Shown here piece after piece: positions 25,906-35,232 of a stretch of 64,000 nt of DNA (position 1 is the first letter of the stretch; each line of letters starts with the position of its first letter). The notes beneath the pieces were generated by a model, which did not search any database, had not been told where the DNA came from, and saw nothing but the letters and a program-made list of their open reading frames with translations. Position numbers and translations under genes: made by a program. The stretch comes from Arthrobacter sp. ISL-30 (GTDB lineage Bacteria; Actinomycetota; Actinomycetes; Actinomycetales; Micrococcaceae): NCBI RefSeq assembly GCF_018613855.1, contig NZ_JAGGPK010000020.1:1-64000 (forward strand), written 5' to 3'.

Positions 25906-27195
25906 TCAGCGGGAAAGTCCGCTGATGATCATGATGACGCCTGCGATGAGGGCCACAATTCCCAAGGCAAGTACGCCCAGTTGGAGGAGGCGGAACCTCT
26001 GTGCTCTGCCCAGGCCCGCTGTTGCGGCGTCGAGGGGTTCCAGCCCGTAGGCGGAACGCGCCGCAACCCGGGGCGGCTCAACCTGTTCCCCGGAGGTTGC
26101 AGCGACAAACGCGGCAGGTGTCGCCGGTTTCTGGTTGGCACCCGCGGTGCGGGCACTTGATGCCGCCTTCGCTGCGGCCTCTGCACGTGCAAGAACACCT
26201 GCCCTGCCTGATCCCGTCCCCGAGCCGTCCCTTCCGGGCCGCGACGGGGAGGCCTTCGAAGGCTTCTCGGGAGCGAGCTTTCGGGCCGGAGACGTTGTAA
26301 CAGGGACAAAGCTGGTGGTGGGCGGCTTCATGACGGGCCGGTCAACGCCGGGTATCTTGACGAACTCAAGGGGCGTAACCATTGCCAGATTGCTGGCTGC
26401 CGTGGGGTCGACTTTAGGGGTTGCTGAACGGTTGTTTTGTTCCGCCAGTTTCTGCTTGGCGAGGGCCCGCTTGTTCAGGACTGCCGCGCGTTCGGCGAGG
26501 GCAATCTGCTCGGCCAGGATTTCCGGATCGACGGCCTCCGGATCATTCGCCGCGATGTGTTCCATCTTGGCCAGTTGATTTTGTGCCTGTGCAGCGATGA
26601 GCTCGCGGGCAGCCAGCGCTTGCTCCACAGTCATCCCGGCAGGGGCGGATTTCTGAGCAGGGGCGGATTTCTGAGCAGGGGCGGATTTCTGAGCCGGAGT
26701 CGCCGTCCGGGACGGCTCGGCAATCTGCGGAGGAGTTGCCGGAGCGTCGGGGACGGATTGCCTGGAAGTTCCCGGGCCGGCTGTGACGCGAACGCCGCCG
26801 TCGATCACGGGGATCATCGAGGTGGACGGCGCTACTTCCTCCTTAAGCTGTTGCAGCCGGAGTTGACGACGCGTGGGCGGTCCACCGCCGGCCAACTGCT
26901 CTTCCTTGTCCGCAAGCTCCTTGATGGCGCGCAAGGCAGCCCGGTCACGGGCGCGGATCTGGGAAGACCGCTCAGCACTGGTCTGCGACGGAACGGCATC
27001 TATCGGCACATCTGCAGCGCGGCGGGTCCTCGGCCTGACAGGCTCTCCGGCCTTGGCGGGGACGTGCGGCTGAACTGCAGGTGCCTGACGGTTTGGTTCA
27101 CCGGGATTCGTGCCCGGCAGTTGCTGCTCCAGGCCTTCGCCCCGGGCCCGGCGCAGTTCGCGCCGGCTGCGTATCGGTTGCTGTTCCTGACTCAT
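25906..27195 (-). CDS. Disordered Ala/Pro-rich protein with a C-terminal membrane anchor
   Basis: A 429-residue protein starting MSQEQQPIRSRRELRRARGE. Most of it is low-complexity, rich in Ala, Pro, Gln, Glu and Arg, with coiled-coil-like helices near 170-260. QKSAPA occurs three times from an 18-bp repeat. The last 26 residues hold one hydrophobic helix (LGVLALGIVALIAGVIMIIS) with no exit loop, so it is probably tail-anchored. The start at 27195 follows nadD by 7 bp; the longer frame reads through nadD. I do not recognise the family. Proteins of this shape sit between nadD and rsfS in related genera. Confidence 0.75.
   Translation of the reverse strand: MSQEQQPIRSRRELRRARGEGLEQQLPGTNPGEPNRQAPAVQPHVPAKAGEPVRPRTRRAADVPIDAVPSQTSAERSSQIRARDRAALRAIKELADKEEQLAGGGPPTRRQLRLQQLKEEVAPSTSMIPVIDGGVRVTAGPGTSRQSVPDAPATPPQIAEPSRTATPAQKSAPAQKSAPAQKSAPAGMTVEQALAARELIAAQAQNQLAKMEHIAANDPEAVDPEILAEQIALAERAAVLNKRALAKQKLAEQNNRSATPKVDPTAASNLAMVTPLEFVKIPGVDRPVMKPPTTSFVPVTTSPARKLAPEKPSKASPSRPGRDGSGTGSGRAGVLARAEAAAKAASSARTAGANQKPATPAAFVAATSGEQVEPPRVAARSAYGLEPLDAATAGLGRAQRFRLLQLGVLALGIVALIAGVIMIISGLSR
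26639..26692. repeat. Three perfect 18-bp tandem repeats inside a coding region
   Basis: GCAGGGGCGGATTTCTGA is repeated three times head to tail, encoding AQKSAP-type hexapeptides in the disordered protein at 25906-27195. The repeat keeps the frame, so copy number may vary without breaking the gene. Confidence 0.9.
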
Positions 27196-27202
27196 TCGAA
27201 AC

Positions 27203-27826
27203 TCATTCAGTACGTGCTCGGTCGTCTGACGGTAAGGGGGCTGGTATTTGCTCCCCCGGTTCGGGCTGCCCTGCGTACAATCCGTATTTGGCGATGTACT
27301 GCACCACTCCATCCGGAACGAGGTACCACACAGGATTCCCGTCTTCGACCCGGGTGCGGCAGTCCGTTGAAGAAATAGCCATCGCCGGAACTTCCAGGAG
27401 GCTGACATCGTCCCGGCCCATGTCATCCAGCTCATGACCCGGCCGCGTTACCCCCACAAAATGCGCAAGGGACCACAGCTCGTCCACGTCCTTCCAGGAC
27501 AGGATCTGGGCCAGGGCATCGGCGCCAGTGATGAAGAAAAGATCAGCTTCCGGCCGCAGCATGCGCAGGTCCCGAAGGGTGTCAATGGTGTAGGTCGGCC
27601 CGGGCCGGTCAACGTCAACCCGACTGACGGTGAACCTAGGGTTCGATGCCGTGGCGATGACCGTCATAAGGTACCGGTGTTCCGGTTCGCTGACCTTCTT
27701 GCTGGATTTCTGCCAGGGCTGCCCAGTAGGGACGAAGACAACCTCGTCCAGCTTGAACTTGGCCGCCACTTCACTGGCGGCAACCAAGTGGCCGTGATGG
27801 ATGGGGTCGAATGTTCCACCCATCAC
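27203..27826 (-). CDS. nadD: Nicotinate-nucleotide adenylyltransferase NadD
   Basis: A 207-residue enzyme that joins nicotinate mononucleotide and ATP to give deamido-NAD. The nucleotidyltransferase motif [12 protein letters not shown] is at the N-terminus, and the second motif is [12 protein letters not shown] (usual form SSTxIR). [10 protein letters not shown] is a NadD hallmark. Annotated start is GTG followed by ATG; the conserved RLRLG before it hints that translation may begin a little upstream at a rare codon. It is in the obg-proBA-nadD-rsfS cluster. Confidence 0.95.
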   Translation of the reverse strand: MMGGTFDPIHHGHLVAASEVAAKFKLDEVVFVPTGQPWQKSSKKVSEPEHRYLMTVIATASNPRFTVSRVDVDRPGPTYTIDTLRDLRMLRPEADLFFITGADALAQILSWKDVDELWSLAHFVGVTRPGHELDDMGRDDVSLLEVPAMAISSTDCRTRVEDGNPVWYLVPDGVVQYIAKYGLYAGQPEPGEQIPAPLPSDDRARTE

Positions 27827-27878
27827 GCCCAGACGGAGCCGCCGGGCAGCCCCGTTCTGCGGTTGCCTGGTGAAAATC

Positions 27879-28115
27879 TTAGTGGCCGTGGTCGTGCTTG
27901 TTCGGGTGCTGGCGGTGCGGATCGGCGTGCTCGTCGACGGCCTCGTGACGCTTGCCGAGGTTGGTGTAGGAAAGCGTGACGAACATCAGGAGCAGCAGAA
28001 GCGCGAACATCACAATGCCGAAAACCCAGGGCTCAGCCCACAGCGGCGCGAGTTCCTCGTGCCCGCCTTCGCCCACTTGCGCGGCAATGGATGTGGCGAT
28101 CTGCTGAAACTGCAT
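27879..28115 (-). CDS. Small single-pass membrane protein (78 aa)
   Basis: It starts [20 protein letters not shown], with one membrane segment at about 30-52 ([19 protein letters not shown]) and a His/Asp-rich tail ending HDHGH that could bind metal. The ATG at 28115 has AGGGGAG closely upstream; the frame is open further upstream without a good site. It lies between proA and nadD on the same strand. I do not recognise its family. Confidence 0.7.
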   Translation of the reverse strand: MQFQQIATSIAAQVGEGGHEELAPLWAEPWVFGIVMFALLLLLMFVTLSYTNLGKRHEAVDEHADPHRQHPNKHDHGH

Positions 28116-28194
28116 TTTCTCCCCTATGACTGGAAAAGGATATCGACGGCGGATCACCCGCCGTTCCGGACTTCTGTTCTATGTTACAGCGTTG

Positions 28195-29562
28195 TCAGCT
28201 GCGGACTTGGCCCTCGCCCTGCACGATCCACTTGGTGGTGGTCAGCTCGGTGAGACCCATCGGACCGCGGGCATGCAGCTTCTGGGTCGAGATTCCCACC
28301 TCTGCGCCGAGGCCGAGTTCGCCGCCGTCAGTGAAGCGCGTGGACGCATTGACGATGACTGCTGCGGAATCCACTTCGGCAATGAACTGCTCGGCATGGG
28401 CAAGGTTGTTCGTCAGGATGGCCTCGGTGTGCCCAGTGGACCACGTCCGGATGTGCTGGACAGCTTCCTCCAGATCGTCCACCATGCCAACTGCGAGGTC
28501 CAGGTCCATGTATTCCGTAGCCCAGTCGTACTCCGTAGCAGGGACTGTCTCGACCTTGCCCTCGAGTGCTTCCCGGACGCGGTCGTCGGCGTGCAACGTC
28601 ACACCGGCGGAGCGCAGCGCCGCAGCAACAGCCGGCAGCACTGTGGAGCCGGAATGGACCAGCAGCGTTTCCACGGTGTTGCACACACTGGGCCGCTGGG
28701 TCTTGGCGTTGAGGAGGATTTCGACGGCCATCTCTTCATCGGCGGATTCGTCGATGAAGATGTGCACGTTGCCTTCACCTGTTTCGATCACAGGCACTGA
28801 CGAGTTGTTGACGACGGTCTGGATCAGTTCGCGGCCACCGCGGGGAATAAGCACGTCAACCCGTCCACGGGCGCGCATGAGGACATTTGCCCCCTCGCGG
28901 CCATACTGGTCCACAGTCTGGACGGCGTCGGCCGGAAGGCCTGCATCCTCAAGGACTTCACGAATGATCCGGACCAGCGTTTCGTTGGTGTTCGCGGCAG
29001 CGCTGCCACCGCGCAGAATGACCGCGTTACCGCTCTTCAGGGCAAGGCCTGCGATATCCACCGTCACGTTGGGACGAGCCTCGTAGATGGCAGCCACAAC
29101 TCCCATGGGCACGTTGACCTGGCGCAGGCGAAGGCCGTTGGGCAGCGTCTGCCCGCGCACCACGTTTCCAACGGGATCGGGAAGGCCTGCCAGGTTTTCG
29201 AGCGCGGCGACCAGGGCGTCGATGCGAGCGGGGGTGAGGGTCAGGCGGTCCAGCAGGGCGGCGGAGGTCCCGTTCTCCCTGCCGGCCTGCACGTCCTTCT
29301 CATTGGCGGCGAGGATTTGGCTCTTTTGCTCCACCAGGGCAGCACCGATGGCGTGCAGTGCCCGGTCCTTCCACGCGCGATTGGCCTGGGCCATGCGACG
29401 GGCAGCCTTGCGCGAACGATCCGCAATGCTGTTCACTGCGGCCTCAACCTGGACCTCCGACAATGGGGATTTCCCGGCCTCGGGAGTCTCCGGAGCCTGA
29501 ACGGCGTCGGACATCACGGAGTCGGAAATCACAGCAGTATCGGGGGTAAGGGCCTCAGTCAT
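28195..29562 (-). CDS. proA: Gamma-glutamyl phosphate reductase ProA
   Basis: A 455-residue NADPH-dependent enzyme of the aldehyde dehydrogenase superfamily, second step of proline synthesis. Visible motifs are YEARPNVTVDIAGLALKSGN and AVILRGGSAA for cofactor binding, and CNTVETLLVH with the catalytic cysteine. The first about 38 residues are a non-conserved extension. It overlaps proB by 4 bp, so the two enzymes of the pathway are translationally coupled. Confidence 0.97.
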   Translation of the reverse strand: MTEALTPDTAVISDSVMSDAVQAPETPEAGKSPLSEVQVEAAVNSIADRSRKAARRMAQANRAWKDRALHAIGAALVEQKSQILAANEKDVQAGRENGTSAALLDRLTLTPARIDALVAALENLAGLPDPVGNVVRGQTLPNGLRLRQVNVPMGVVAAIYEARPNVTVDIAGLALKSGNAVILRGGSAAANTNETLVRIIREVLEDAGLPADAVQTVDQYGREGANVLMRARGRVDVLIPRGGRELIQTVVNNSSVPVIETGEGNVHIFIDESADEEMAVEILLNAKTQRPSVCNTVETLLVHSGSTVLPAVAAALRSAGVTLHADDRVREALEGKVETVPATEYDWATEYMDLDLAVGMVDDLEEAVQHIRTWSTGHTEAILTNNLAHAEQFIAEVDSAAVIVNASTRFTDGGELGLGAEVGISTQKLHARGPMGLTELTTTKWIVQGEGQVRS

Positions 29563-30722
29563 TCTCCAAGTTTAGTGGAGCGGCGGGACTGAACCAGCAC
29601 AAGATCGTCAACATGAACAACTTCACGCTCATATCCGCGGCCGAGCGACCTGCCCAGTTCCTTGGTGGACCGGCCCAGCATGCGCGGTAGCTCCTCAGCG
29701 GAGTAGTTGACAAGTCCGCGGGCTACGACGGTTCCGTCCGTGGACACCATCTCCACCGGATCGCCTGCCTCGAACTCCCCGTCAACGCCGGAGACGCCTG
29801 CGGGCAGCAACGAAGTATGCCGGTCACGCACTGCCTTGACTGCACCATCGTCGAGCACCAGGCGACCGCGTACTGACGCCAGGTGGGCCAGCCACAGGAG
29901 CCGTACCGGCTTGCGGTTGCCGTTCACCTCGAACCAGGTGCCGACGTCCTCGCCCGCCAAGGCTGCCGCCGCGTTCGCCGTCGACGTTACCAGGGCGTGG
30001 ATGCCCGAACCGGCGGCAATCGTTGCGGCCTCCACCTTCGTCATCATGCCGCCCGTGCCAACGCCGGCTTTCCCGGTCCTGCCGATCGACACGCCTTCCA
30101 GGTCCTGCGGTCCAGTGACCAGCGGGATCCTCTTGGCACCATGCGACGGCGGCCCGTCGTAGAGCGCGTCCACGTCAGAGAGCAGGACCAGGGCATCCGC
30201 CCGGACCAGGTGGGCCACCAGCGCGGCCAGGCGGTCGTTGTCCCCGAAGCGGATCTCATGCGTTGCCACGGTGTCGTTTTCATTGACTACGGGCACCACG
30301 CCGAGGTTCAGAAGACGGTCGAGGGCGCGGAAGGCGTTGGTGTGTTGGGTACGGCGCATGAGGTCATCGGCTGTGAGCAGCACCTGGCTGACGGTCACGC
30401 CATGGGCTGCGAAGGCCTGCGTGTAGCGGGCCATCAGGAGCCCCTGGCCAACACTGGCCGCGGCCTGCTGGGTGGCAAGGTCCTTGGGCCGCTTGGCCAG
30501 GCCCAGAGGGGCGAGGCCGGCGGCGATCGCGCCCGAGGACACGAGGATGATCTCCGTGCCGGCGTTGTGCTTGTCCGAAAGAGCGTTGACCAGGGTTGTC
30601 AACGACTTCTCCGAGATGCCGCCCTTGATGCTGGTAAGGGACGACGAACCCACTTTCACCACGATCCGGCTGGCCGTCGCCAGGGCGTTCCGCGGAGGCA
30701 CCGCCGGTGCCTCATCCGTCAT
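29559..30722 (-). CDS. proB: Glutamate 5-kinase ProB
   Basis: First enzyme of proline synthesis, phosphorylating glutamate. The kinase domain has RIVVKVGSSSLT, ILVSSGAIAAG and VPVVNENDTV, and a C-terminal PUA domain begins near residue 285. I use the ATG at 30722, which has AAGGGATC just upstream. An ATG at 30749 overlapping the obg stop codon would add nine residues but has a weaker ribosome site. It is part of the obg-proB-proA cluster. Confidence 0.95.
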   Translation of the reverse strand: MTDEAPAVPPRNALATASRIVVKVGSSSLTSIKGGISEKSLTTLVNALSDKHNAGTEIILVSSGAIAAGLAPLGLAKRPKDLATQQAAASVGQGLLMARYTQAFAAHGVTVSQVLLTADDLMRRTQHTNAFRALDRLLNLGVVPVVNENDTVATHEIRFGDNDRLAALVAHLVRADALVLLSDVDALYDGPPSHGAKRIPLVTGPQDLEGVSIGRTGKAGVGTGGMMTKVEAATIAAGSGIHALVTSTANAAAALAGEDVGTWFEVNGNRKPVRLLWLAHLASVRGRLVLDDGAVKAVRDRHTSLLPAGVSGVDGEFEAGDPVEMVSTDGTVVARGLVNYSAEELPRMLGRSTKELGRSLGRGYEREVVHVDDLVLVQSRRSTKLGE

Positions 30723-30738
30723 GGTGATCCCTTGAGCG

Positions 30739-32328
30739 CTACTGGTCATCGTCGACGTCCAGTCCGCTCTCCTTCACGGGCTGAGCTGCTCGACGACGGC
30801 TGACGGATTCCGTCCAAACTCCAGCCTTGCGCTCGGCTTCGAGCTCGGCACGCGCGGCGGCCTTGGCGTCCCGGCGCTCCAGCTGCTCTTCACGCTTCTG
30901 GGAACGAGTCGGGCGTTCGCCGATGTCCGCTACGCGGATATCCGTCCCTCGCGGCGTGGCGAGCAGTTCAGCGCCAGCCATCATGGTGGGCTCCCAGTCG
31001 AAGACAACGCCGTCCTCTTCGCCGATCACCACAGTGTCGCCGGGCTTGGCGCCCATCTTGAACAGTTCGGTTTCGATGCCCAGCTTGGCGAGGCGATCTG
31101 CGAGGTAGCCGATAGCTTCCTCGTTGGTGAAGTCCGTCTGCTTGACCCAGCGCACGGGCTTCTCGCCCAGGACGCGGAAGAGCGGCTCGAGGTTCTTCTC
31201 CTCGCGGCGGATCCGGAACCCGGTTTCATTGACGGCACGGGGCCTGATAACGGGCGGGGCAACCTTGGGCGGAGCGGCGGCTACGGCCTCGCGGGCCGCC
31301 TTGACGATTTCAGCCATGGCAAAGCCCAACTGCCGCAGGCCCTCATGACTCGTGGCCGAGACTTCGAAGACACGATAGCCGCGTGATTCAAGCCCAGGGC
31401 GAACGAATTCGGCCATGTCCCGGCCGTCGGGCAGGTCTACCTTGTTCAGGGCCACCAGCTTGGGCCGCTCGTTGAGGGGTACGACTTCGCCGTCCACGCC
31501 GGCGTAGCTCATATCGACGGCGTACTTCTCAAGCTCCGCTTCGATGATGGCAAGGTCCGACAGCGGATCGCGGTCCGATTCGAGGGTGCCGCAGTCCAGG
31601 ACGTGGACCAGGGCCGCGCAGCGTTCAACGTGCCGCAAGAAGTTCTGTCCCAGTCCCTTGCCCTCGCTGGCGCCTTCAATCAGTCCGGGAACGTCGGCGA
31701 TCGTGAAGCGGACGTCACCGGCCTGCACTACTCCAAGGTTCGGGATGAGCGTGGTGAAGGGATAGTCCGCGATCTTGGGACGGGCAGCGGACATGGCGGC
31801 GATGAGGCTCGACTTGCCGGCTGACGGGAACCCGACCAGTGCGATGTCCGCAATGGACTTCAGCTCCAGGACGATGTCCCGGGAATCGCCCTCAATTCCG
31901 AGCAGCGCGAAGCCCGGGGCCTTGCGCTTCTGCGAGGCAAGGGAGGCGTTGCCCAGGCCGCCCTGTCCGCCTGCAGCGGCCACGAATTCGGTGCCCTCCC
32001 CCACGAGGTCGGCAAGCACTTCACCGTCCTTGGTCTTCACCACGGTGCCATCCGGGACGGGGAGGATCAGGGTTTCGCCGTTCTTGCCGGCGCGCCAGTC
32101 GCCCATGCCGGGTCCGCCGTTGCTGGCACGGCGGTGCGGGGCATGGTGGTAGTCGAGCAGGGTTGTGGTCTGGTAATCCACACGCAGGATTACGTCCCCG
32201 CCGTTGCCGCCGTTGCCGCCGTCGGGTCCGCCTAGCGGCTTGAACTTCTCGCGCTTTACAGAGACACAGCCATGGCCGCCGGTACCGCCGGATACGTGCA
32301 GGACTACCCGGTCTACGAAGCTCGCCAC
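30739..32328 (-). CDS. obg: GTPase Obg/CgtA
   Basis: A 529-residue essential GTPase for 50S assembly and stress control. The glycine-rich Obg domain is at the N-terminus ([19 protein letters not shown]). The G domain has [15 protein letters not shown], a DVPGLIEGA switch and NKVDLPDG. An OCT domain (about 340-430) and a charged tail follow. The GTG start has GAGGAG 6 nt upstream. The usual L21-L27-Obg order is kept, but a strong terminator separates rpmA from obg. Confidence 0.97.
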   Translation of the reverse strand: MASFVDRVVLHVSGGTGGHGCVSVKREKFKPLGGPDGGNGGNGGDVILRVDYQTTTLLDYHHAPHRRASNGGPGMGDWRAGKNGETLILPVPDGTVVKTKDGEVLADLVGEGTEFVAAAGGQGGLGNASLASQKRKAPGFALLGIEGDSRDIVLELKSIADIALVGFPSAGKSSLIAAMSAARPKIADYPFTTLIPNLGVVQAGDVRFTIADVPGLIEGASEGKGLGQNFLRHVERCAALVHVLDCGTLESDRDPLSDLAIIEAELEKYAVDMSYAGVDGEVVPLNERPKLVALNKVDLPDGRDMAEFVRPGLESRGYRVFEVSATSHEGLRQLGFAMAEIVKAAREAVAAAPPKVAPPVIRPRAVNETGFRIRREEKNLEPLFRVLGEKPVRWVKQTDFTNEEAIGYLADRLAKLGIETELFKMGAKPGDTVVIGEEDGVVFDWEPTMMAGAELLATPRGTDIRVADIGERPTRSQKREEQLERRDAKAAARAELEAERKAGVWTESVSRRRAAQPVKESGLDVDDDQ

Positions 32329-32397
32329 GTGATTCTCCTCTGTGTGTGACCTGGCGCCCCTGGGCGCCCGAGTCGATTGTAATGCTGTTAAAAGAAC

Positions 32398-32427
32398 GGT
32401 GGAGCGGGCCGTTTGGCCCGCTCCACC
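32398..32427 (-). terminator. Terminator after rpmA
   Basis: The 13-bp perfect stem GGTGGAGCGGGCC/GGCCCGCTCCACC has a 4-nt loop and is followed on the minus strand by GTTCTTTTAA. It separates the ribosomal-protein operon from obg. Confidence 0.9.
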
Positions 32428-32443
32428 GGTTCAGAACGTTTTG

Positions 32444-32707
32444 TTACTCTGCAGCTGCAGCAGCAACGATGTTCACGACGCGACGGCCGCGGCGAGTACC
32501 AAACTCAACCGCACCTGCCTGCAGGGCGAACAGGGTGTCGTCGCCGCCGCGGCCTACGCCGGCGCCCGGGTGGAAGTGGGTGCCACGCTGGCGGACGATG
32601 ATCTCGCCTGCGGAAACTACCTGACCGCCGAAGCGCTTTACGCCGAGGCGCTGTGCGTTGGAGTCACGACCGTTGCGAGTGGAGCTCGCGCCTTTTTTGT
32701 GTGCCAT
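32444..32707 (-). CDS. rpmA: 50S ribosomal protein L27 (bL27)
   Basis: An 87-residue basic protein with the classic N-terminus [20 protein letters not shown] and the fold-defining [20 protein letters not shown]. Its N-terminal arm reaches the peptidyl-transferase centre. There is no Firmicute-type cleaved leader. It follows rplU by 60 bp. Confidence 0.99.
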   Translation of the reverse strand: MAHKKGASSTRNGRDSNAQRLGVKRFGGQVVSAGEIIVRQRGTHFHPGAGVGRGGDDTLFALQAGAVEFGTRRGRRVVNIVAAAAAE

Positions 32708-32767
32708 GTGAAATGCCTGCCTTCAATAAATTCTAGGGAAACTGAAAACCTGAACAGCAACCGGAGG

Positions 32768-33076
32768 TTACTTGATACCGGTGATCTTGACCTTGGTCAG
32801 TTCCTGACGGTGACCCTGGCGCTTCTTGTAGCCGGTCTTGTTCTTGAACTTCTGGATGACGATCTTCGGACCACGCAGGTCTTCGAGGATCTCAGCCGTA
32901 ACCTTTACCTTTGCCAGGTCCGCAGCGGCGGACGTGACAGAGTCACCGTCAACCAAAAGCAGCGCGGGCAGCTCGATGGTGCTGCCGGCTCCACCGGGGA
33001 CGCGGTTCAGGGTAACGAAGTCTCCAACGGAAACCTTCTCTTGGCGGCCGCCGGCGCGGACAATCGCGTACACCAC
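32768..33076 (-). CDS. rplU: 50S ribosomal protein L21 (bL21)
   Basis: A 102-residue protein starting [18 protein letters not shown], with the C-terminal [16 protein letters not shown] that contacts 23S rRNA. I start at the GTG at 33076, matching the usual L21 length and with AGAAGTGAG upstream; a GTG at 33088 would add four residues. It is the first gene of rplU-rpmA. Confidence 0.98.
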   Translation of the reverse strand: MVYAIVRAGGRQEKVSVGDFVTLNRVPGGAGSTIELPALLLVDGDSVTSAAADLAKVKVTAEILEDLRGPKIVIQKFKNKTGYKKRQGHRQELTKVKITGIK

Positions 33077-33430
33077 TTGGGAACTCACTTCTCTCGACGT
33101 CTATTACAAATTTTGCGTGCGGAACCTTGAACCGGAATTGGTTGGGTTCACGCTGTGCCTCAACGCCGTGGACTCCAGAGCGGAGTCCGTGAGCCATCCC
33201 ATGAATAATTCCAAGTGAACAATTCCAAGGGGCATAACCCAAGTGTTGGCGTAAGCACCGAAGATCTAGATTACGCTAGTTTGGCCTCCGGCTGCAAATG
33301 AGGCCGGCCCCGCGGCGGCTGCGTGATACGCACCACTGCCTGGCTTTGCGCCGTCCGGAACCGTGCCCATACAGCCTACCCTCTCCGCCGACGCGGGCGT
33401 GGACTGCTGCTCCGACACGCCGGAAACGGC
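33077..33430. other. Intergenic region between thiD-tenA and rplU (354 bp)
   Basis: No convincing gene is visible. It holds the rplU promoter and a roughly 190-nt rplU leader. A short GGCCTC/GAGGCC inverted repeat lies near 33282-33304. The part nearest thiD-tenA has no clear terminator. Confidence 0.6.
33268..33297 (-). promoter_or_regulatory. Candidate promoter of rplU-rpmA
   Basis: On the minus strand TTGCAG (33297-33292) and TAATCT (33273-33268) are separated by 18 bp, a reasonable match to housekeeping sigma elements. They lie about 190 bp before the rplU start. Confidence 0.45.
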
Positions 33431-34951
33431 TCAGGCGTGCAGCCTGGGAGCATCGAAAAACTCCACCTCATAACGGCACGACTGCCTGAACGCTTCGACC
33501 ATGCTGGTGCGTTCAGCGGGAGAGGCATTCATTGCCGCGGCATCGGTGAGACGCACGGCCTGGCGGGTAGCCTGGGCAAATTCCTCGTCGGCGTAGGTCT
33601 TGAGCCAGGCTTCATACGGGTGGTCCGAGGATTCGTCTGCCGCTACGTAGGCTGCGTGCAGGCTCTGGCCCACTTCGGCATAGAGCCAGTAGCAGGGCAG
33701 GATGGCGGCGACGAGCACGGCGTAGCTTCCCGAGGCAGAGGCGGCCAGCAGATGGTCGACGTAGGACTTGGTGACCGGGCCCAGCGACACGTCGGCGGTC
33801 CGGTTGCTTAGCCAGCTCCTGTGCAGCTCCGACTCCACCTCGAGGCAAACCTGGGAGCCGCGAGCCCAGAAGAGCTGCTCTTCCTCACTGGGCGCCATTG
33901 CTCCGGCGCGTGCCAGGACTCGAGAGTAGCCGTTGAGGTACAGGGCATCCTGGGCAAGGTAGTAGGCGAAGTGCTTCTCGGAAAGCTCGCCTGTCTGCAA
34001 GTCCTGAATGAAATCCAGGCGGTAAATGGCCTCGAGCTCCGGGAGCGCGGAGGCCCAAAGCTCTGCTGTGAAGTCGCCGGCCTGGACCGCTTGGGACGCG
34101 TGGTGGAAGTGATGAATCGGCCCGCTGCCGCGTCCGACCTCGAGGGAGTCCGATAGCTTGAGGGCACCGCGAAGCCATGGTTTTACCTCCCGCAGCGCCG
34201 CTTCCCAGTCGCCCAGGCGAACTTGTGCCGTGGCAAGCGCGGACGACATTGAGCAGCCAGTTCCATGGCTGTTCCGGGTATCCACCCTCTCACCCGGCAC
34301 TTCCACGACATCCTGCCGAAGCAGTCCGCTGGTGTTGACCAGGGCATCCGGACAGTCCGTCCCTTGCAGGTGTCCACCCTTGACCAGGACAGTGTTACCG
34401 CATTCCGCCGCGAGGCGCTTGCCTTGGTCCAGGGCGGCGGCCCAGTCCTGGGCCTCGGGTTCGCCAAGAATCATGGCGAGTTCGGGAAGGTTTGGCGTAA
34501 TGAGGTCGGCAAGGGGCAGCAACTCCTTCAGTGCCGCCTCGGCTGAATCACGCAGGAGCCGGTCCCCGCTGGTCGCCACCATGACAGGGTCCAGGACGAC
34601 GACGGCGGGGCGTGCCTTTTCCAGCCAGCGCCGGACCTCGCCGATCACGGCAGCATCCCCAAGCATGCCGATCTTGACGGCGTCGATGGCAATGTCGTCC
34701 GAGATGGCATCCAGCTGTTCCCGAAGGAACTCCACAGGCGGGACATGGACTGACCGGACACCCTGGGTGTTCTGTGCCGTCAAAGCTGTGATGGCTGCCA
34801 TGCCATAACCGCCCTGGGCCGCGATGCTCTTCAGGTCCGCCTGGATGCCGGCCCCGCCGGACGGGTCCGAACCCGCGATGCTCAACACCCGTGGGGTCTG
34901 GCGCCCCGGAGCGGACATAGGCAGGGTGCTGGAAAAGGACGATATAGCCAC
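33431..34951 (-). CDS. thiD: Bifunctional HMP(-P) kinase ThiD fused to a TenA domain
   Basis: The product is a 506-residue fusion. Residues about 20-280 are ThiD, which phosphorylates hydroxymethylpyrimidine twice: VLSIAGSDPSGGAGIQADLK, VKIGMLGD, VLVKGGH, and TRNSHGTGCSMSSALA with the anion hole. Residues about 290-500 are TenA, which recovers the pyrimidine by thiaminase/aminopyrimidine hydrolysis, with the active-site cysteine in ILPCYWLYAEVG. The GTG start has AAGGGA 8 nt upstream, inside the 3' end of the TPP riboswitch. Confidence 0.95.
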   Translation of the reverse strand: MAISSFSSTLPMSAPGRQTPRVLSIAGSDPSGGAGIQADLKSIAAQGGYGMAAITALTAQNTQGVRSVHVPPVEFLREQLDAISDDIAIDAVKIGMLGDAAVIGEVRRWLEKARPAVVVLDPVMVATSGDRLLRDSAEAALKELLPLADLITPNLPELAMILGEPEAQDWAAALDQGKRLAAECGNTVLVKGGHLQGTDCPDALVNTSGLLRQDVVEVPGERVDTRNSHGTGCSMSSALATAQVRLGDWEAALREVKPWLRGALKLSDSLEVGRGSGPIHHFHHASQAVQAGDFTAELWASALPELEAIYRLDFIQDLQTGELSEKHFAYYLAQDALYLNGYSRVLARAGAMAPSEEEQLFWARGSQVCLEVESELHRSWLSNRTADVSLGPVTKSYVDHLLAASASGSYAVLVAAILPCYWLYAEVGQSLHAAYVAADESSDHPYEAWLKTYADEEFAQATRQAVRLTDAAAMNASPAERTSMVEAFRQSCRYEVEFFDAPRLHA

Positions 34952-34955
34952 GAAG

Positions 34956-35034
34956 ACATCCCTTCGCCGGTGCTAGCCGGACAGGTTCAACGGGTCTCAT
35001 CTCAGCCGGCACTGTGCGCGGCACCCCGTGTCAG
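34956..35034 (-). promoter_or_regulatory. TPP riboswitch (THI element)
   Basis: The minus strand reads ACACGGGGUGCC, then GCCGGCUGAGAUGAGACCC, then GUUGAACCUGUCCGGCUAGC, then ACCGGCGAAGGGA. These are the conserved TPP aptamer blocks in order. The aptamer's 3' strand contains the ribosome-binding site (AAGGGA), so control is probably at translation initiation of thiD-tenA. Confidence 0.95.
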
Positions 35035-35100
35035 ATTCCAGCGTAACCTGAGCCGTGTTCGTGGCCTGAATATGGCGTGGGCTCCACCAGCTCCGGTGAT

Positions 35101-35159
35101 CAGGCAAAAGTGAACCAGGCAAAAGTGACCAGGCAAAAAGTGACCAGGCAAAAAGCGAG
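35101..35159. repeat. Four-unit 15-bp tandem repeat between rne and thiD-tenA
   Basis: CAGGCAAAAGTGAC-type units occur at 35101-35115, 35116-35129, 35130-35144 and 35145-35159, with lengths 14-15 bp. The last unit overlaps the T-run of the rne terminator, so copy number changes the bases after that hairpin. Confidence 0.85.
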
Positions 35160-35199
35160 ATGCCCCGACCAGCTTCCACCAGGGAAGCGGCCGGGGCAT
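35160..35199 (-). terminator. Terminator after the RNase E/G gene
   Basis: A long hairpin has arms ATGCCCCG.CC and GCTTCC paired with GGAAGC and GG.CGGGGCAT, one internal mismatch. On the minus strand CTCGCTTTTTGCC follows. It lies 33 bp after the rne stop codon. Confidence 0.85.
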
Positions 35200-35232
35200 A
35201 AGAGCACCGGGGCATTAGAGCAGGACTGTCAG

